Shown in pieces: positions 1-6,279 of a stretch of 8,908 bases of DNA (its first letter is position 1; each line of letters starts with the position of its first letter). Where the stretch lies: the NCBI GenBank assembly GCA_964624465.1, contig CAZUZD010000266.1:1-8908 (forward strand), read 5' to 3'. The notes under the pieces were generated by a model. It saw only the letters and a list, made by a program, of their open reading frames with translations. It was not told the DNA's origin and made no database searches. The stretch comes from CAZUZD01 sp964624465. GTDB lineage: Bacteria > Planctomycetota > Planctomycetia > Isosphaerales > Isosphaeraceae. Made by a program: the position numbers and the translations under genes.

Positions 1-282
1 GGCCGCTGCGGGCCGGGCGGCGTCCCCGGCGAGCGACCAGGCCGCGCCGGCGGCGAGGCGCGCCAGCGCCTCCTCGATCGGACCCACGGGCGCCAGGTCG
101 TCGCGCACGGCCGCGGCGAACTCCGGATACGACTCAGGCCCCGCGCCGGCCCAGAGCCTCGGCCGGAACCCGCGGGTCGTCCCGGCCCCGGATCGCGGCG
201 ACGGGCCGGAGCGTGGGTCCCCCGATCGGCCGGTCCCCGCCGCCCCGCTGCGCTTCGCCGCCGGACCCCGTTCGATGCCCAT
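1..282 (-). CDS. Partial unrecognised protein, N-terminal 94 residues (runs off left edge)
   Basis: This frame is open from an ATG at 280-282 to the left edge with no stop, giving 94 residues. The start is supported by a strong Shine-Dalgarno, GGGAGG on the minus strand (291-296), 8 nt upstream. The first ~45 residues are rich in Gly, Arg, Ser and Pro and look disordered. From about residue 54 the chain becomes helical and acidic (SYPEFAAAVRDDLAPVGPIE, then EEALARLAAGAAW). This second part resembles, from memory, a family of short planctomycete and acidobacterial hypothetical proteins with a Lys/Arg/Gly-rich N-terminus followed by 'EFxxLxxxLxxDLxPVGxxEExLVxRIAxxxWRL'. That family has no known function. 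A competing minus frame stays open to a stop near 134 and has similarly GC-rich codons, so a frameshift around 130-150 cannot be excluded. The gene lies 201 bp downstream of the D-aminoacylase on the same strand, behind two hairpins, so it is probably transcribed separately. Confidence 0.5.
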   Translation of the reverse strand, partial: MGIERGPAAKRSGAAGTGRSGDPRSGPSPRSGAGTTRGFRPRLWAGAGPESYPEFAAAVRDDLAPVGPIEEALARLAAGAAWSLAGDAARPAAA

Positions 283-420
283 CTGCCCCGCCTCCCGCGC
301 CCGAAGCCCACTCGACCGCCCGGCCCGCCGTCGCAGGCCCGCACCGCCGGTCGGGGAGATCTTCGTGGGGAGGCCCGGGGGCGATCACAGCGCCCGGCGG
401 GATTTTCCGGCTCGCCGGGC

Positions 421-445
421 CGGCGCGGGAACAGTGCCCGCGCCG
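421..445. terminator. GC-rich hairpin, 9-bp perfect stem
   Basis: CGGCGCGGG (421-429) pairs perfectly with CCCGCGCCG (437-445) around a 7-nt loop. It is the second of two hairpins in the gap after the D-aminoacylase gene. No T-tract follows on either strand. It may act as a U-less terminator or as a 3'-end stabiliser, but 9-bp GC palindromes also arise by chance in DNA this GC-rich. Confidence 0.35.
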
Positions 446-457
446 CGCCCCTCCCGC

Positions 458-482
458 CGGCCCGACCGCACGGGTCGGGCCG
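458..482 (-). terminator. Hairpin abutting the D-aminoacylase stop codon
   Basis: CGGCCCGACC (458-467) and GGTCGGGCCG (473-482) form a perfect 10-bp stem with a 5-nt loop. In the minus direction it begins 1 nt after the stop codon of the D-aminoacylase gene (484-486), which is where a terminator would sit. There is no U-tract, as is common for terminators in very GC-rich genomes. A second stem (421-445) follows within 15 nt, so the two could act in tandem. Confidence 0.5.
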
Positions 483-483
483 C

Positions 484-2049
484 TCAGCCGCGCCGCAGGG
501 CGCGGCCGGGGGTGGCGCCGGTGACCTCGCCGTCGGTCAGGGCGAGCACGCCGTTGACCAGCACGTGCTTCATGCCCACGGCGGTCACGCGGCCATTCGC
601 GTAGGTCGACCGATCGGAGATCGTCTCGGGGTCGAAGACGGCGATGTCGGCGGCGTAGCCGGGGCGGAGCAGGCCGCGGTCGGTCAGGCGGTAGCGGCGG
701 GCGGCGTGGGTGGCCAGGTGGGTGACGGCCGTGGCCCAGTCGTAGTCGCCCAGCTCGCGGGTGTGGTAGCCCAGGTAGCGGGCGAACGAGCCCCAGCCGC
801 GCGGGTGCGGGGCGCCGCCCAGGAAGATGCCGTCGGAGCCGGCCATGTGCGCCGGGTGCCGCAGGATCGCCCGCACGTCCGCCTCGGTCCGGTCGCCGGC
901 CCGCAGGGCCCGCACGCCGACGGCCAGGCCCGAGGCCAGCAGCAGGTCGCAGATGAAGTCGCAGGGCGACTGCCCCGCCTGGCGCGCGGCCTCCAGCAGC
1001 GGCAGGCCCTCGGCCCAGCGGCCCTCGGGGTGGCTGACCATCGCCAGCGTGATCCCCTCCAGCGGGTGCGGCAGCGGCTGCGTGAACCACTCGGCATCGA
1101 GCCGCCGGCGCACCGAGCGGTCGGCCAGGCGCTCCAGGGTCGGCTCGATCCCGCCTTCCTGCACCCAGGTCGGCAGCGTGACCATCCCCAGGATCGTGTT
1201 GCCGACCATGTACGGGTACGTGTCGAAGGTCAGGTCCATGCCGCGGGCCCGGCCCTGATCGATCAGGGGCAGCAGCGTGCTGGCGAAGCCGTTGTAGTGC
1301 GAGATGTGCGCGGCCACCCCGCTGCGCTCGACGATGTCGTAGACCTCGGCCATGCCGACCGGAGCCTCGTGGCCGTAGCCGCGCATGTGGGTCACGTACA
1401 CGCCGTCGTCGGGGACGATCGCCTCGCAGAGGGCGGCGATCTCGCGGGCGTCGGCGTAGCGGCTCGGGATGTAGTCCAGCCCGGTCGAGAGCCCGACGGC
1501 GCCGGCCTCCATGCCCTCCCGCACGAGCCGCTGCATGGCCTTGAGCTCGGCGTCGGTGGCGGGCCGGGGGTCGTGGCCGATGACCTCCAGCCGCAGGTTG
1601 CCGTTGGGGATCAGGTACGCGACGTTGAGCGCCGTGGTGCGGTCGAAGCGGGCCAGGTAGCCGGCCACGGTCGTCCAGTCGGCGACGACCTCGGGCGGGT
1701 TGCCGTTGAAGCCGGCGGTGTAGCGCCGCATGTACTCGATGGTGGCGGCCGAGCCGGGGGCGAAGGCGCTGCCGTCCTGGCCGAGGATGTAGGTGGTCAC
1801 GCCCTGCTTGAGCGCGGCCTCGTGGACCGGGTCGGCCAGGAGCATCAGGTCGCCGTGGACGTGGGCGTCGATGAACCCGGGGGTGATGTAGAGGCCGGTG
1901 GCGTCGATGACGCGGTCGGCGCGGGCCCCTTCCAGGCGGCCGACGTCGGCCACCACGGCGTCGAGCACCGCCACGTCGGCGCGGGCCGGCGGGCCGCCGC
2001 TGCCGTCGATCACCCAGCCGCCACGGATCAGGACGTCGAACGCTGCCAT
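484..2049 (-). CDS. N-acyl-D-amino-acid deacylase (D-aminoacylase) family amidohydrolase
   Basis: The product has 521 residues, close to the usual 480-550 of this amidohydrolase-superfamily group. These enzymes hydrolyse N-acyl-D-amino acids to a free D-amino acid and a carboxylate, using a metal in a TIM barrel flanked by a small beta domain. The chain opens with the beta-domain strand FDVLIRGGWVIDGSGG (4-19). The metal motif GFIDAHVHGD follows (58-67; His63, His65). Next come VTTYILGQDG (84-93), YVTHMRGYGHE (218-228; His221), AAHISHYNG (246-254; His248, His251), DLTFDTYPY (272-280) and MAGSDGIFLGGAPHPRGWG (402-420; Asp406, His415). The C-terminus returns to the small domain with GYAADIAVFDPETI (464-477). 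In characterised D-aminoacylases the position of Asp92 is a zinc-ligand Cys in GNCG; here it reads GQDG. The ATG at 2047-2049 was chosen over an upstream start at 2124 because it begins the conserved domain and has GGGGAG 9 nt upstream. No signal peptide is visible, so it is probably cytoplasmic. The exact substrate (D-Glu, D-Asp or a neutral residue) cannot be read from sequence. Confidence 0.92.
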   Translation of the reverse strand: MAAFDVLIRGGWVIDGSGGPPARADVAVLDAVVADVGRLEGARADRVIDATGLYITPGFIDAHVHGDLMLLADPVHEAALKQGVTTYILGQDGSAFAPGSAATIEYMRRYTAGFNGNPPEVVADWTTVAGYLARFDRTTALNVAYLIPNGNLRLEVIGHDPRPATDAELKAMQRLVREGMEAGAVGLSTGLDYIPSRYADAREIAALCEAIVPDDGVYVTHMRGYGHEAPVGMAEVYDIVERSGVAAHISHYNGFASTLLPLIDQGRARGMDLTFDTYPYMVGNTILGMVTLPTWVQEGGIEPTLERLADRSVRRRLDAEWFTQPLPHPLEGITLAMVSHPEGRWAEGLPLLEAARQAGQSPCDFICDLLLASGLAVGVRALRAGDRTEADVRAILRHPAHMAGSDGIFLGGAPHPRGWGSFARYLGYHTRELGDYDWATAVTHLATHAARRYRLTDRGLLRPGYAADIAVFDPETISDRSTYANGRVTAVGMKHVLVNGVLALTDGEVTGATPGRALRRG

Positions 2050-2125
2050 CGGTCGCGTCTCCCCACTTCGTCGTGCGCCTGGATCGCCCGGCCGGGTCTG
2101 GAACGGGCCCGGCGGGCGCGGCACA

Positions 2126-2800
2126 TCATACCAGGGGGTCGTCGTCCACGGACCCGTGCACCGGCGGCGCCGGCGGGCCGTCCAGCTCGCGCCAGAGGTA
2201 CCACATGGCGACGGTGCGGTGCGGCCGCCAGGCCTCGGTCAGGGCGTGGCACTCGGCGGGCTTCGGACGTTCGGGCAAATCGAAGTGCCGCTGCAGGCCC
2301 ACCTGGATGCCCAGGTCGGCCACCGGCAGCACGTCGGGGCGGTTGAGCGCGAAGATCAGGAACATCTCGGCCGTCCAGCGCCCGATCCCCTTGACCTCGG
2401 TGAGCCGCGCGATCGCCTCGTCGTCGCTCCAGCGGCCGGCGCGCTGCAGCGGCAGGGTGCCGGCGGCGACCCGGTCGGCCAGGTCGAGCACGTAGGCCGC
2501 CTTCACGCCCGAGAGCCCCACGCTGCGGAGGCCGTCGACGCCCAGGTCCAGCAGCGCCTCGGGCCGGTGCGGGGTGCCGCCCAGGGCCCGGAGCCTGGCG
2601 TCGATCGTCGCCGCCGCCTTGCTGGAGATCTGCTGGCCGATGATCGCCCGCACCAGGGTCGCGAACCGGTCGCGGCGGGGCCGCAGGTCGCAGTGGCCCA
2701 CCCGCTCGATCCGGACCGCCCAGCGCCCGTCGAGCGCCCGCAGGTGCTCGACGGCCGGCGACCAGGGTCCAGGTCCCGGGCTCCGTCGGGTTCGACTCAT
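2126..2800 (-). CDS. DNA-3-methyladenine glycosylase II (AlkA-like, HhH-GPD superfamily)
   Basis: This 224-residue base-excision-repair enzyme should remove alkylated purines such as 3-methyladenine by cleaving the N-glycosidic bond. The AlkA signature IIGQQISSKAA lies at 53-63. The helix-hairpin-helix that grips DNA, LTEVKGIGRWTAEMFLIFAL, lies at 133-152. The Gly/Pro-Asp region is LPVADLGIQ (158-166), and Asp162 is the expected catalytic aspartate. No Cys cluster for an iron-sulfur centre follows, which argues against the Nth/MutY branches. Escherichia coli AlkA has about 282 residues with an extra N-terminal beta domain. This protein lacks that domain and is nearer the compact Mag1 or bacterial single-domain type. 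The ATG at 2798-2800 gives the usual compact length; an open extension to 3172 is low-complexity Arg/Pro/Gly sequence without family features. The ribosome site is weak (GAGCGAG region). The D-aminoacylase follows after 76 bp on the same strand, so shared transcription is possible, although no functional link is evident. Confidence 0.93.
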   Translation of the reverse strand: MSRTRRSPGPGPWSPAVEHLRALDGRWAVRIERVGHCDLRPRRDRFATLVRAIIGQQISSKAAATIDARLRALGGTPHRPEALLDLGVDGLRSVGLSGVKAAYVLDLADRVAAGTLPLQRAGRWSDDEAIARLTEVKGIGRWTAEMFLIFALNRPDVLPVADLGIQVGLQRHFDLPERPKPAECHALTEAWRPHRTVAMWYLWRELDGPPAPPVHGSVDDDPLV

Positions 2801-3122
2801 CGGGCTGGCTCGCTCGGGCTCCGTCCGATCCCCCTCCGACCCGCGCCGGGTCGGGCTCGCTCCACCATACCGCAGCCCCCGGCCGCCCGACGAGGTCCCC
2901 GACCGGCCGCCCCCGGGCCCGGCCATGCGGCTTTTTGGCATCACGCCCGGGCAGCCTCCCCAGCTTCCCCACCCCGGTGTGGGCTCCCCCCGGTGCCGCG
3001 TGCAGACCGATCGATCACGCCCCGAGGCGGACCGTTGCGAGCCTCGCCGAACAACACCGACCCGACCGCGCCGGCCGCCCGCCGCCGCGGCCGCGGGCGG
3101 AATCTCGACGCCGGCCGGCGAT

Positions 3123-3151
3123 TTGGTCCCGGGCGATTTGCGAAGTATCCT
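3123..3151 (+). promoter_or_regulatory. Candidate sigma70-like promoter for the surface-protein gene
   Basis: TTGGTC (3123-3128) and TATCCT (3146-3151) are separated by 17 nt. They match the bacterial -35 and -10 consensus at 3 of 6 and 4 of 6 positions. They lie in the AT-richest part of the intergenic region and would leave a 5' leader of about 115 nt before the ATG at 3274. Planctomycete promoters are poorly defined, so this is a weak prediction. Confidence 0.28.
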
Positions 3152-3184
3152 GCAGAGCGTTCCCTCCGGCATGCCGGTCTGATA

Positions 3185-3226
3185 TCATGCATGAAATCAT
3201 CCCGGATCCGGGCGGGTCGCGACCCG
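3185..3226. promoter_or_regulatory. Cluster of three perfect palindromes in the leader of the surface-protein gene
   Basis: TCATGCATGA (3185-3194), CCCGGATCCGGG (3201-3212) and CGGGTCGCGACCCG (3213-3226) are each perfectly self-complementary. The last two abut directly, 47 nt before the start codon. They could be operator half-sites or RNA hairpins in the leader. The two GC-rich ones could be chance in this composition; the AT-containing one is less expected. No known regulator site was recognised. Confidence 0.3.
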
Positions 3227-3273
3227 GCGGGTCGGGGTGGCGGACCTTTGAAGTGGATGCGAGCGAGGACACC

Positions 3274-5952
3274 ATGAGCGAGACCTCACGGACTGGCCTG
3301 CGGCGGCGCTGGGCTTCCTGGACGGCGCGGACGGGTCGGGCGCAGCGGCGGCGGCCGGCCGTGGAGTGCCTGGAGGGTCGCGCGCTGCTGGCGGTGGACT
3401 GGCAGTCGGCCTTCGGGCTGGCGACCGGGCTGGCGCCGACGGAGGCGGCGAGCACGGCGGCGGTGGCCATCGACGACGCGGGCAACACCTACGTGGTGGG
3501 CAACTTCCGGGGCACGACCAACTTCGGCGGCACCGCGCTGACGAGCAACGGCGCCTCGGACATCTTCGTGGCCCGCTACGACGCCAACAACCAGCTCACC
3601 TGGGTGCGCAACTACGGCGACAACGGCGACGACACCGCCTACGGCATCGCGGTGGACAACAAGCAGGGCGACTCGAGCGTCTACGTCATCGGCAGCTTCA
3701 GCGGCACCGTGACCTTCGGCCAGGGGGCCGGCGGCACGCTCACGACCGGCGGGGTGAACCGCTTCGACGGCTTCCTGCTGAAGCTGAGCGCCGGGGGCGG
3801 CCAATACCGCTTCGTCCAGCAGGTCCAGGGCGTGAACCCGGGCGCCGAGAACACGGCGCTGGGGGTGACGGCCAATCGCAGCGGCGAGGTGGCCATCGCC
3901 GGCCAGATCTTCGGCCCGGCGACGATCGCCGGCCAGGCGCTGAGCTCGGGCGTGGCCGAGCGGACCTCGTTCACGGCCAAGTTCTCGACCACCGGCAACC
4001 TGAGCTGGGCCAGCACGTTCGCCGCCCAGAACCCCACCAGCCCGAACCTGGCCAAGGGCGTGGCCCTCGACCCGACCGGCGCGGTGATCGTGACCGGGCA
4101 GTTCAGCGGCACGGTCGACTTCGACCCGGGCGCCGGCACCCTGGTCCGCACCAGCGACAGCGGCACGCCGGATATTTACGTGGTGAAGCTCGCCCCCGGC
4201 GGGGCCACGACCGGCCTGGCGCTGCGGATCGGCGCCGCGGGCCTCGACGTCGGCGAGGGGGTGGCCACCGACGACGCCGGCAACATCTACGTCACGGGCA
4301 AGTACACCCACATCGTCAACTTCGACCCGGCCAACGCCTCGCCCGTGCGATTCAGCCGCGGCAAGAACGCCGCCGACGTGTTCCTGGCCAAGTACTCGCC
4401 GACCGGCGTGTACCAGTGGGTCCGCTCGCCGTTCGTGATCAACGACAACATCGACCCGGGCCGTGGCGCCCTGGCGGTGCAGCCCGACGGCACCGCGTAC
4501 TTCGCCGGGTCGTACCAGGTGCGCAGCCAGGCCAACGGCTACAACGACAACAACGTGTTCGTCGCCCAGGTGGCCCCCGACGGCCGCTGGCTCGGCCTCC
4601 GCAGCGGTGGCAGCAGCCGTTCGATCTCCGACGGCCAGACCCCGCCGACGACCGTCCTGGCCAGCGACGTGGCGCAGGGGCTGGCCGTCAACGCCAGCGG
4701 CCAGCTGGTCGTCTCGGGCATCAGCGGCCTGGGCAACGCCACCTTCGGCTCGACCACCCTGGCCAACAACGCCACCACCTTCGTCGCCAGGCTCACGACG
4801 AACAACGTCTGGAAGCGGACCGTCGGCGACTTCGACGGCGACGGCATCACCGACACGATCACGTTCCAGCCCACCAACTTCGCGCCGTTCTTCGGCTCGA
4901 CCTTCTTCGTCGCCTCATCGGCGCTGGGCAACGTGGCGTACCAGTTCGGGATCGCGACCGACTACGGCGGGACGCCGATCCCGATCCCCGGCGACTACGA
5001 CGGCGACGGCCGCACCGACATGGCCGTCTACCAGCCGTTCTCGATCCCGTCGATCCAGGTCACCGGCTCGACCTTCTACCTGTCGATGTCGGCCGCCGGC
5101 AACCTGGCCGTCCAGTTCGGCGACCCGCAGACGCCGCTGACCGGCACGCTCAAGCCGGCCGTGGCCGACTACGACGCCGACGGCAAGACCGACGTGGCCG
5201 TCTTCGCCCAGAACACCCGCAATTACCGGGTCAAGCTCTCCGGTGGCGGCGAGCTGAACGCAACGCTCGGCCTGGGCACCGACGGCGAGCTGACCCCCGC
5301 GCCCGGGCGGTACGTCGCCGGCAACGCCCAGCTCCAGCCGGCCGTCTACAGCGCCACGTCCACGACGTTCTACCGCAACGGCACCGCCATCGGCGTGCCC
5401 GTGGGCAGCACGCTCGACGCGCGGAACCAGCCGGTGCCAGCCGACTACGACGGCGACGGGCTCGACGACTTCGCTGTCTTCAGCCCCGCCACCCGCGCCT
5501 TCACGATCCGGCCGTCGTCGAGCCCGCTGACGCCGCAGACCGTGTCGATCACCAGCAAGGCGCTGCCGGCCAGCGAGCTGTTCGCGATCCCCGGCGACTA
5601 CGACGGCGACGGCGATATCGACCCGGCGTTCTTCGACCGCAGCACGTCGACCTTCTACACGCCGTTCGTGCTGCCGGTGAACCCCGGCGGCACCGTGAAC
5701 AACGGCTTCCAGTTTGGCGTGCCGTCGAGCTTCGGCGGCAACAACATCCCGGTCGTGGGCGACTACGACGGCGACGGCAAGACCGACGTCGGTGTCTTCG
5801 ACAAGACCGACTCGATCTTCTACCTGACCCGCTCGTCGCTGGGGCAGGCCGGCAACCGCCCCTCGCAGTTCGGCATCCCGGCCCGCATCGGCGGCCGCCC
5901 CCTGCCCCTGCCCCTGGTCCGGTACATGCTCTACCGCACCCCGCTGTATTGA
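3274..5952 (+). CDS. Exported planctomycete double-propeller protein: LExRxLL N-terminus, SBBP and FG-GAP/VCBS-like repeats
   Basis: This 892-residue protein is probably exported and surface-bound; its function is unknown. Residues 9-29 are strongly Arg-rich and lead into CLEGRALLA (32-40), the LExRxLL element (LEPR-XLL type) at the N-terminus of many large planctomycete surface proteins. A conventional hydrophobic signal peptide is not obvious. Residues ~62-512 hold seven SBBP-type blades, starting near 62, 122, 194, 260, 328, 397 and 467. The typical pattern is 'VAxDxxGNxYVxGxFxGTVxFxxG...DxFVAKxxxxGxxxWVR', enough for one seven-bladed propeller. Residues 519-892 hold FG-GAP/VCBS-like repeats with calcium-loop motifs DxDxDGxxD at 519, 574, 632, 724, 775 and 830. 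The unit near 678-692 has lost the acidic residues. The chain ends with PLPLVRYMLY, which looks like the first strand of another blade. The ATG at 3274 has GAGGA (3265-3269) 4 nt upstream. In-frame ATGs at 2935 and 3187 lack ribosome sites. No sorting motif, dockerin or transmembrane tail is visible at the C-terminus. Confidence 0.9.
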   Translation: MSETSRTGLRRRWASWTARTGRAQRRRPAVECLEGRALLAVDWQSAFGLATGLAPTEAASTAAVAIDDAGNTYVVGNFRGTTNFGGTALTSNGASDIFVARYDANNQLTWVRNYGDNGDDTAYGIAVDNKQGDSSVYVIGSFSGTVTFGQGAGGTLTTGGVNRFDGFLLKLSAGGGQYRFVQQVQGVNPGAENTALGVTANRSGEVAIAGQIFGPATIAGQALSSGVAERTSFTAKFSTTGNLSWASTFAAQNPTSPNLAKGVALDPTGAVIVTGQFSGTVDFDPGAGTLVRTSDSGTPDIYVVKLAPGGATTGLALRIGAAGLDVGEGVATDDAGNIYVTGKYTHIVNFDPANASPVRFSRGKNAADVFLAKYSPTGVYQWVRSPFVINDNIDPGRGALAVQPDGTAYFAGSYQVRSQANGYNDNNVFVAQVAPDGRWLGLRSGGSSRSISDGQTPPTTVLASDVAQGLAVNASGQLVVSGISGLGNATFGSTTLANNATTFVARLTTNNVWKRTVGDFDGDGITDTITFQPTNFAPFFGSTFFVASSALGNVAYQFGIATDYGGTPIPIPGDYDGDGRTDMAVYQPFSIPSIQVTGSTFYLSMSAAGNLAVQFGDPQTPLTGTLKPAVADYDADGKTDVAVFAQNTRNYRVKLSGGGELNATLGLGTDGELTPAPGRYVAGNAQLQPAVYSATSTTFYRNGTAIGVPVGSTLDARNQPVPADYDGDGLDDFAVFSPATRAFTIRPSSSPLTPQTVSITSKALPASELFAIPGDYDGDGDIDPAFFDRSTSTFYTPFVLPVNPGGTVNNGFQFGVPSSFGGNNIPVVGDYDGDGKTDVGVFDKTDSIFYLTRSSLGQAGNRPSQFGIPARIGGRPLPLPLVRYMLYRTPLY
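4990..5778 (+). repeat. Near-identical 21-nt coding repeats for the DYDGDG calcium loop
   Basis: Inside the surface-protein gene the stretch GGCGACTACGACGGCGACGG plus C occurs identically at 4990-5010, 5593-5613 and 5758-5778. A 17-nt core (GACTACGACGGCGACGG) recurs at 5443-5459. The copies encode the G-D-Y-D-G-D-G loop with the same codons, while the intervening blade sequences have diverged. Strong codon bias explains much of the identity. The copies could still support unequal recombination and changes in repeat number. Confidence 0.6.
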
Positions 5953-5986
5953 TCGACCGGGGCCCTCGCCCCCACCCGCAACCCAC

Positions 5987-6031
5987 CACGGCCCGCCGCC
6001 CGCTCCCTCCCGGAACGGTCGGCGGGCCGTG
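5987..6031 (+). terminator. Terminator-like hairpin after the surface-protein gene
   Basis: CACGGCCCGCCG (5987-5998) pairs perfectly with CGGCGGGCCGTG (6020-6031), a 12-bp stem with a 21-nt loop, starting 34 nt after the stop codon. The following bases (CTCGTTCCC) contain only a short T pair, so it is not a classical U-tract terminator. Position and stem strength still favour a role at the transcript end. Confidence 0.5.
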
Positions 6032-6102
6032 CTCGTTCCCGCGATCGCCCGCCGGCCGGGAGGACAAGCACGCGGGCCCCGGCCACCCGGGCTGTTCCCC
6101 GG

Positions 6103-6247
6103 TCCCGTGGGTTGGATGAGCGGAGCGAAATCCGACGGTCTCGGAAGCGCTCGCAGGTCGGTCGGCGAATCCGGCTCCTGCGGCGGGTTGGCAGCCGGCC
6201 CTTGCCCCGGCGCGTCGGATTTCGCTGCGCTCATCCAGCCGACGGGA
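6103..6247. repeat. 145-bp element with 34-bp near-perfect inverted arms (REPIN- or MITE-like)
   Basis: The arms at 6103-6136 and 6214-6247 are inverted copies matching at 31 of 34 positions, and one mismatch (6112 against 6238) would be a G-U pair in RNA. The core of each arm reads GGATGAGCG, then G or C, then AGCGAAATCCGAC. The 77-nt spacer contains a smaller inverted pair, CCGGCT/AGCCGG (6171-6176 and 6193-6198). The element fills the space between two convergent genes and would fold into a long hairpin in transcripts from either side. Two inverted copies of a short palindrome-like unit resemble REP doublets (REPINs). No target-site duplication or ORF was seen, so a bidirectional terminator is an equally good reading. 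Confidence 0.75.
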
Positions 6248-6279
6248 ATGGAGGAATCTCGGCTCCCGGAGCCACCCGG

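Larger units (their letters stand above)
2801..3273. other. Divergent intergenic region, 473 bp
   Basis: This gap separates the leftward glycosylase gene from the rightward surface-protein gene and must hold both promoters. Open frames run through it, but their translations are Arg/Pro/Ala-rich and match nothing. Near the glycosylase side is an 8-bp stem with a 3-nt loop, CCGACCCG/CGGGTCGG (2836-2843 and 2847-2854), flanked by a 9-nt direct repeat GGCTCGCTC (2807-2815 and 2854-2862). Two 12-bp GC palindromes occur at 3085-3096 and 3109-3120. The only distinctly AT-richer stretch is about 3121-3200, where the promoter candidate and the AT-containing palindrome lie. Confidence 0.6.
5953..6279. 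other. Convergent intergenic region, 327 bp
   Basis: The gap lies between the 3' ends of the surface-protein gene (plus) and the M14 peptidase gene (minus). No plausible gene is present. It holds a terminator-like hairpin (5987-6031) and a 145-bp inverted-repeat element (6103-6247). The last 30 bp before the peptidase stop contain only a tight palindrome, GGCTCC-C-GGAGCC (6261-6273). Confidence 0.7.

Noticed and set aside
565..2346. 593-codon open frame on the plus strand over the D-aminoacylase gene
   Set aside because: It is antisense to a clearly identified enzyme, and its Val/Gly/Ala/Arg-rich product has no recognisable domain. Long stop-free antisense frames are expected at this GC content.
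3085..3120. Two 12-bp palindromes (CCGCGGCCGCGG and CGCCGGCCGGCG)
   Set aside because: They are made only of G and C and are easily produced by chance in this composition; nothing else supports a role.
2801..3172. N-terminal extension of the DNA glycosylase
   Set aside because: The added 124 residues are low-complexity and do not resemble the AlkA N-terminal beta domain. The start at 2800 gives the normal compact enzyme.
2935..3273. N-terminal extension of the surface protein to upstream ATGs (2935 or 3187)
   Set aside because: Neither ATG has a ribosome site, the added residues are unstructured Arg/Pro sequence, and the extension would bury the N-terminal LExRxLL export-type region.
3366..6119. 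917-codon plus-strand frame overlapping the surface-protein gene
   Set aside because: The translation is an Arg/Gln/Gly-rich out-of-frame reading of the repeat domains. The in-frame product has clear SBBP and DxDGDG repeats.
6261..6273. GGCTCC-C-GGAGCC palindrome close to the M14 stop codon
   Set aside because: The loop is too small for the full stem to form, no T-tract follows, and the neighbouring 34-bp inverted repeat is a much stronger candidate for transcript-end function.
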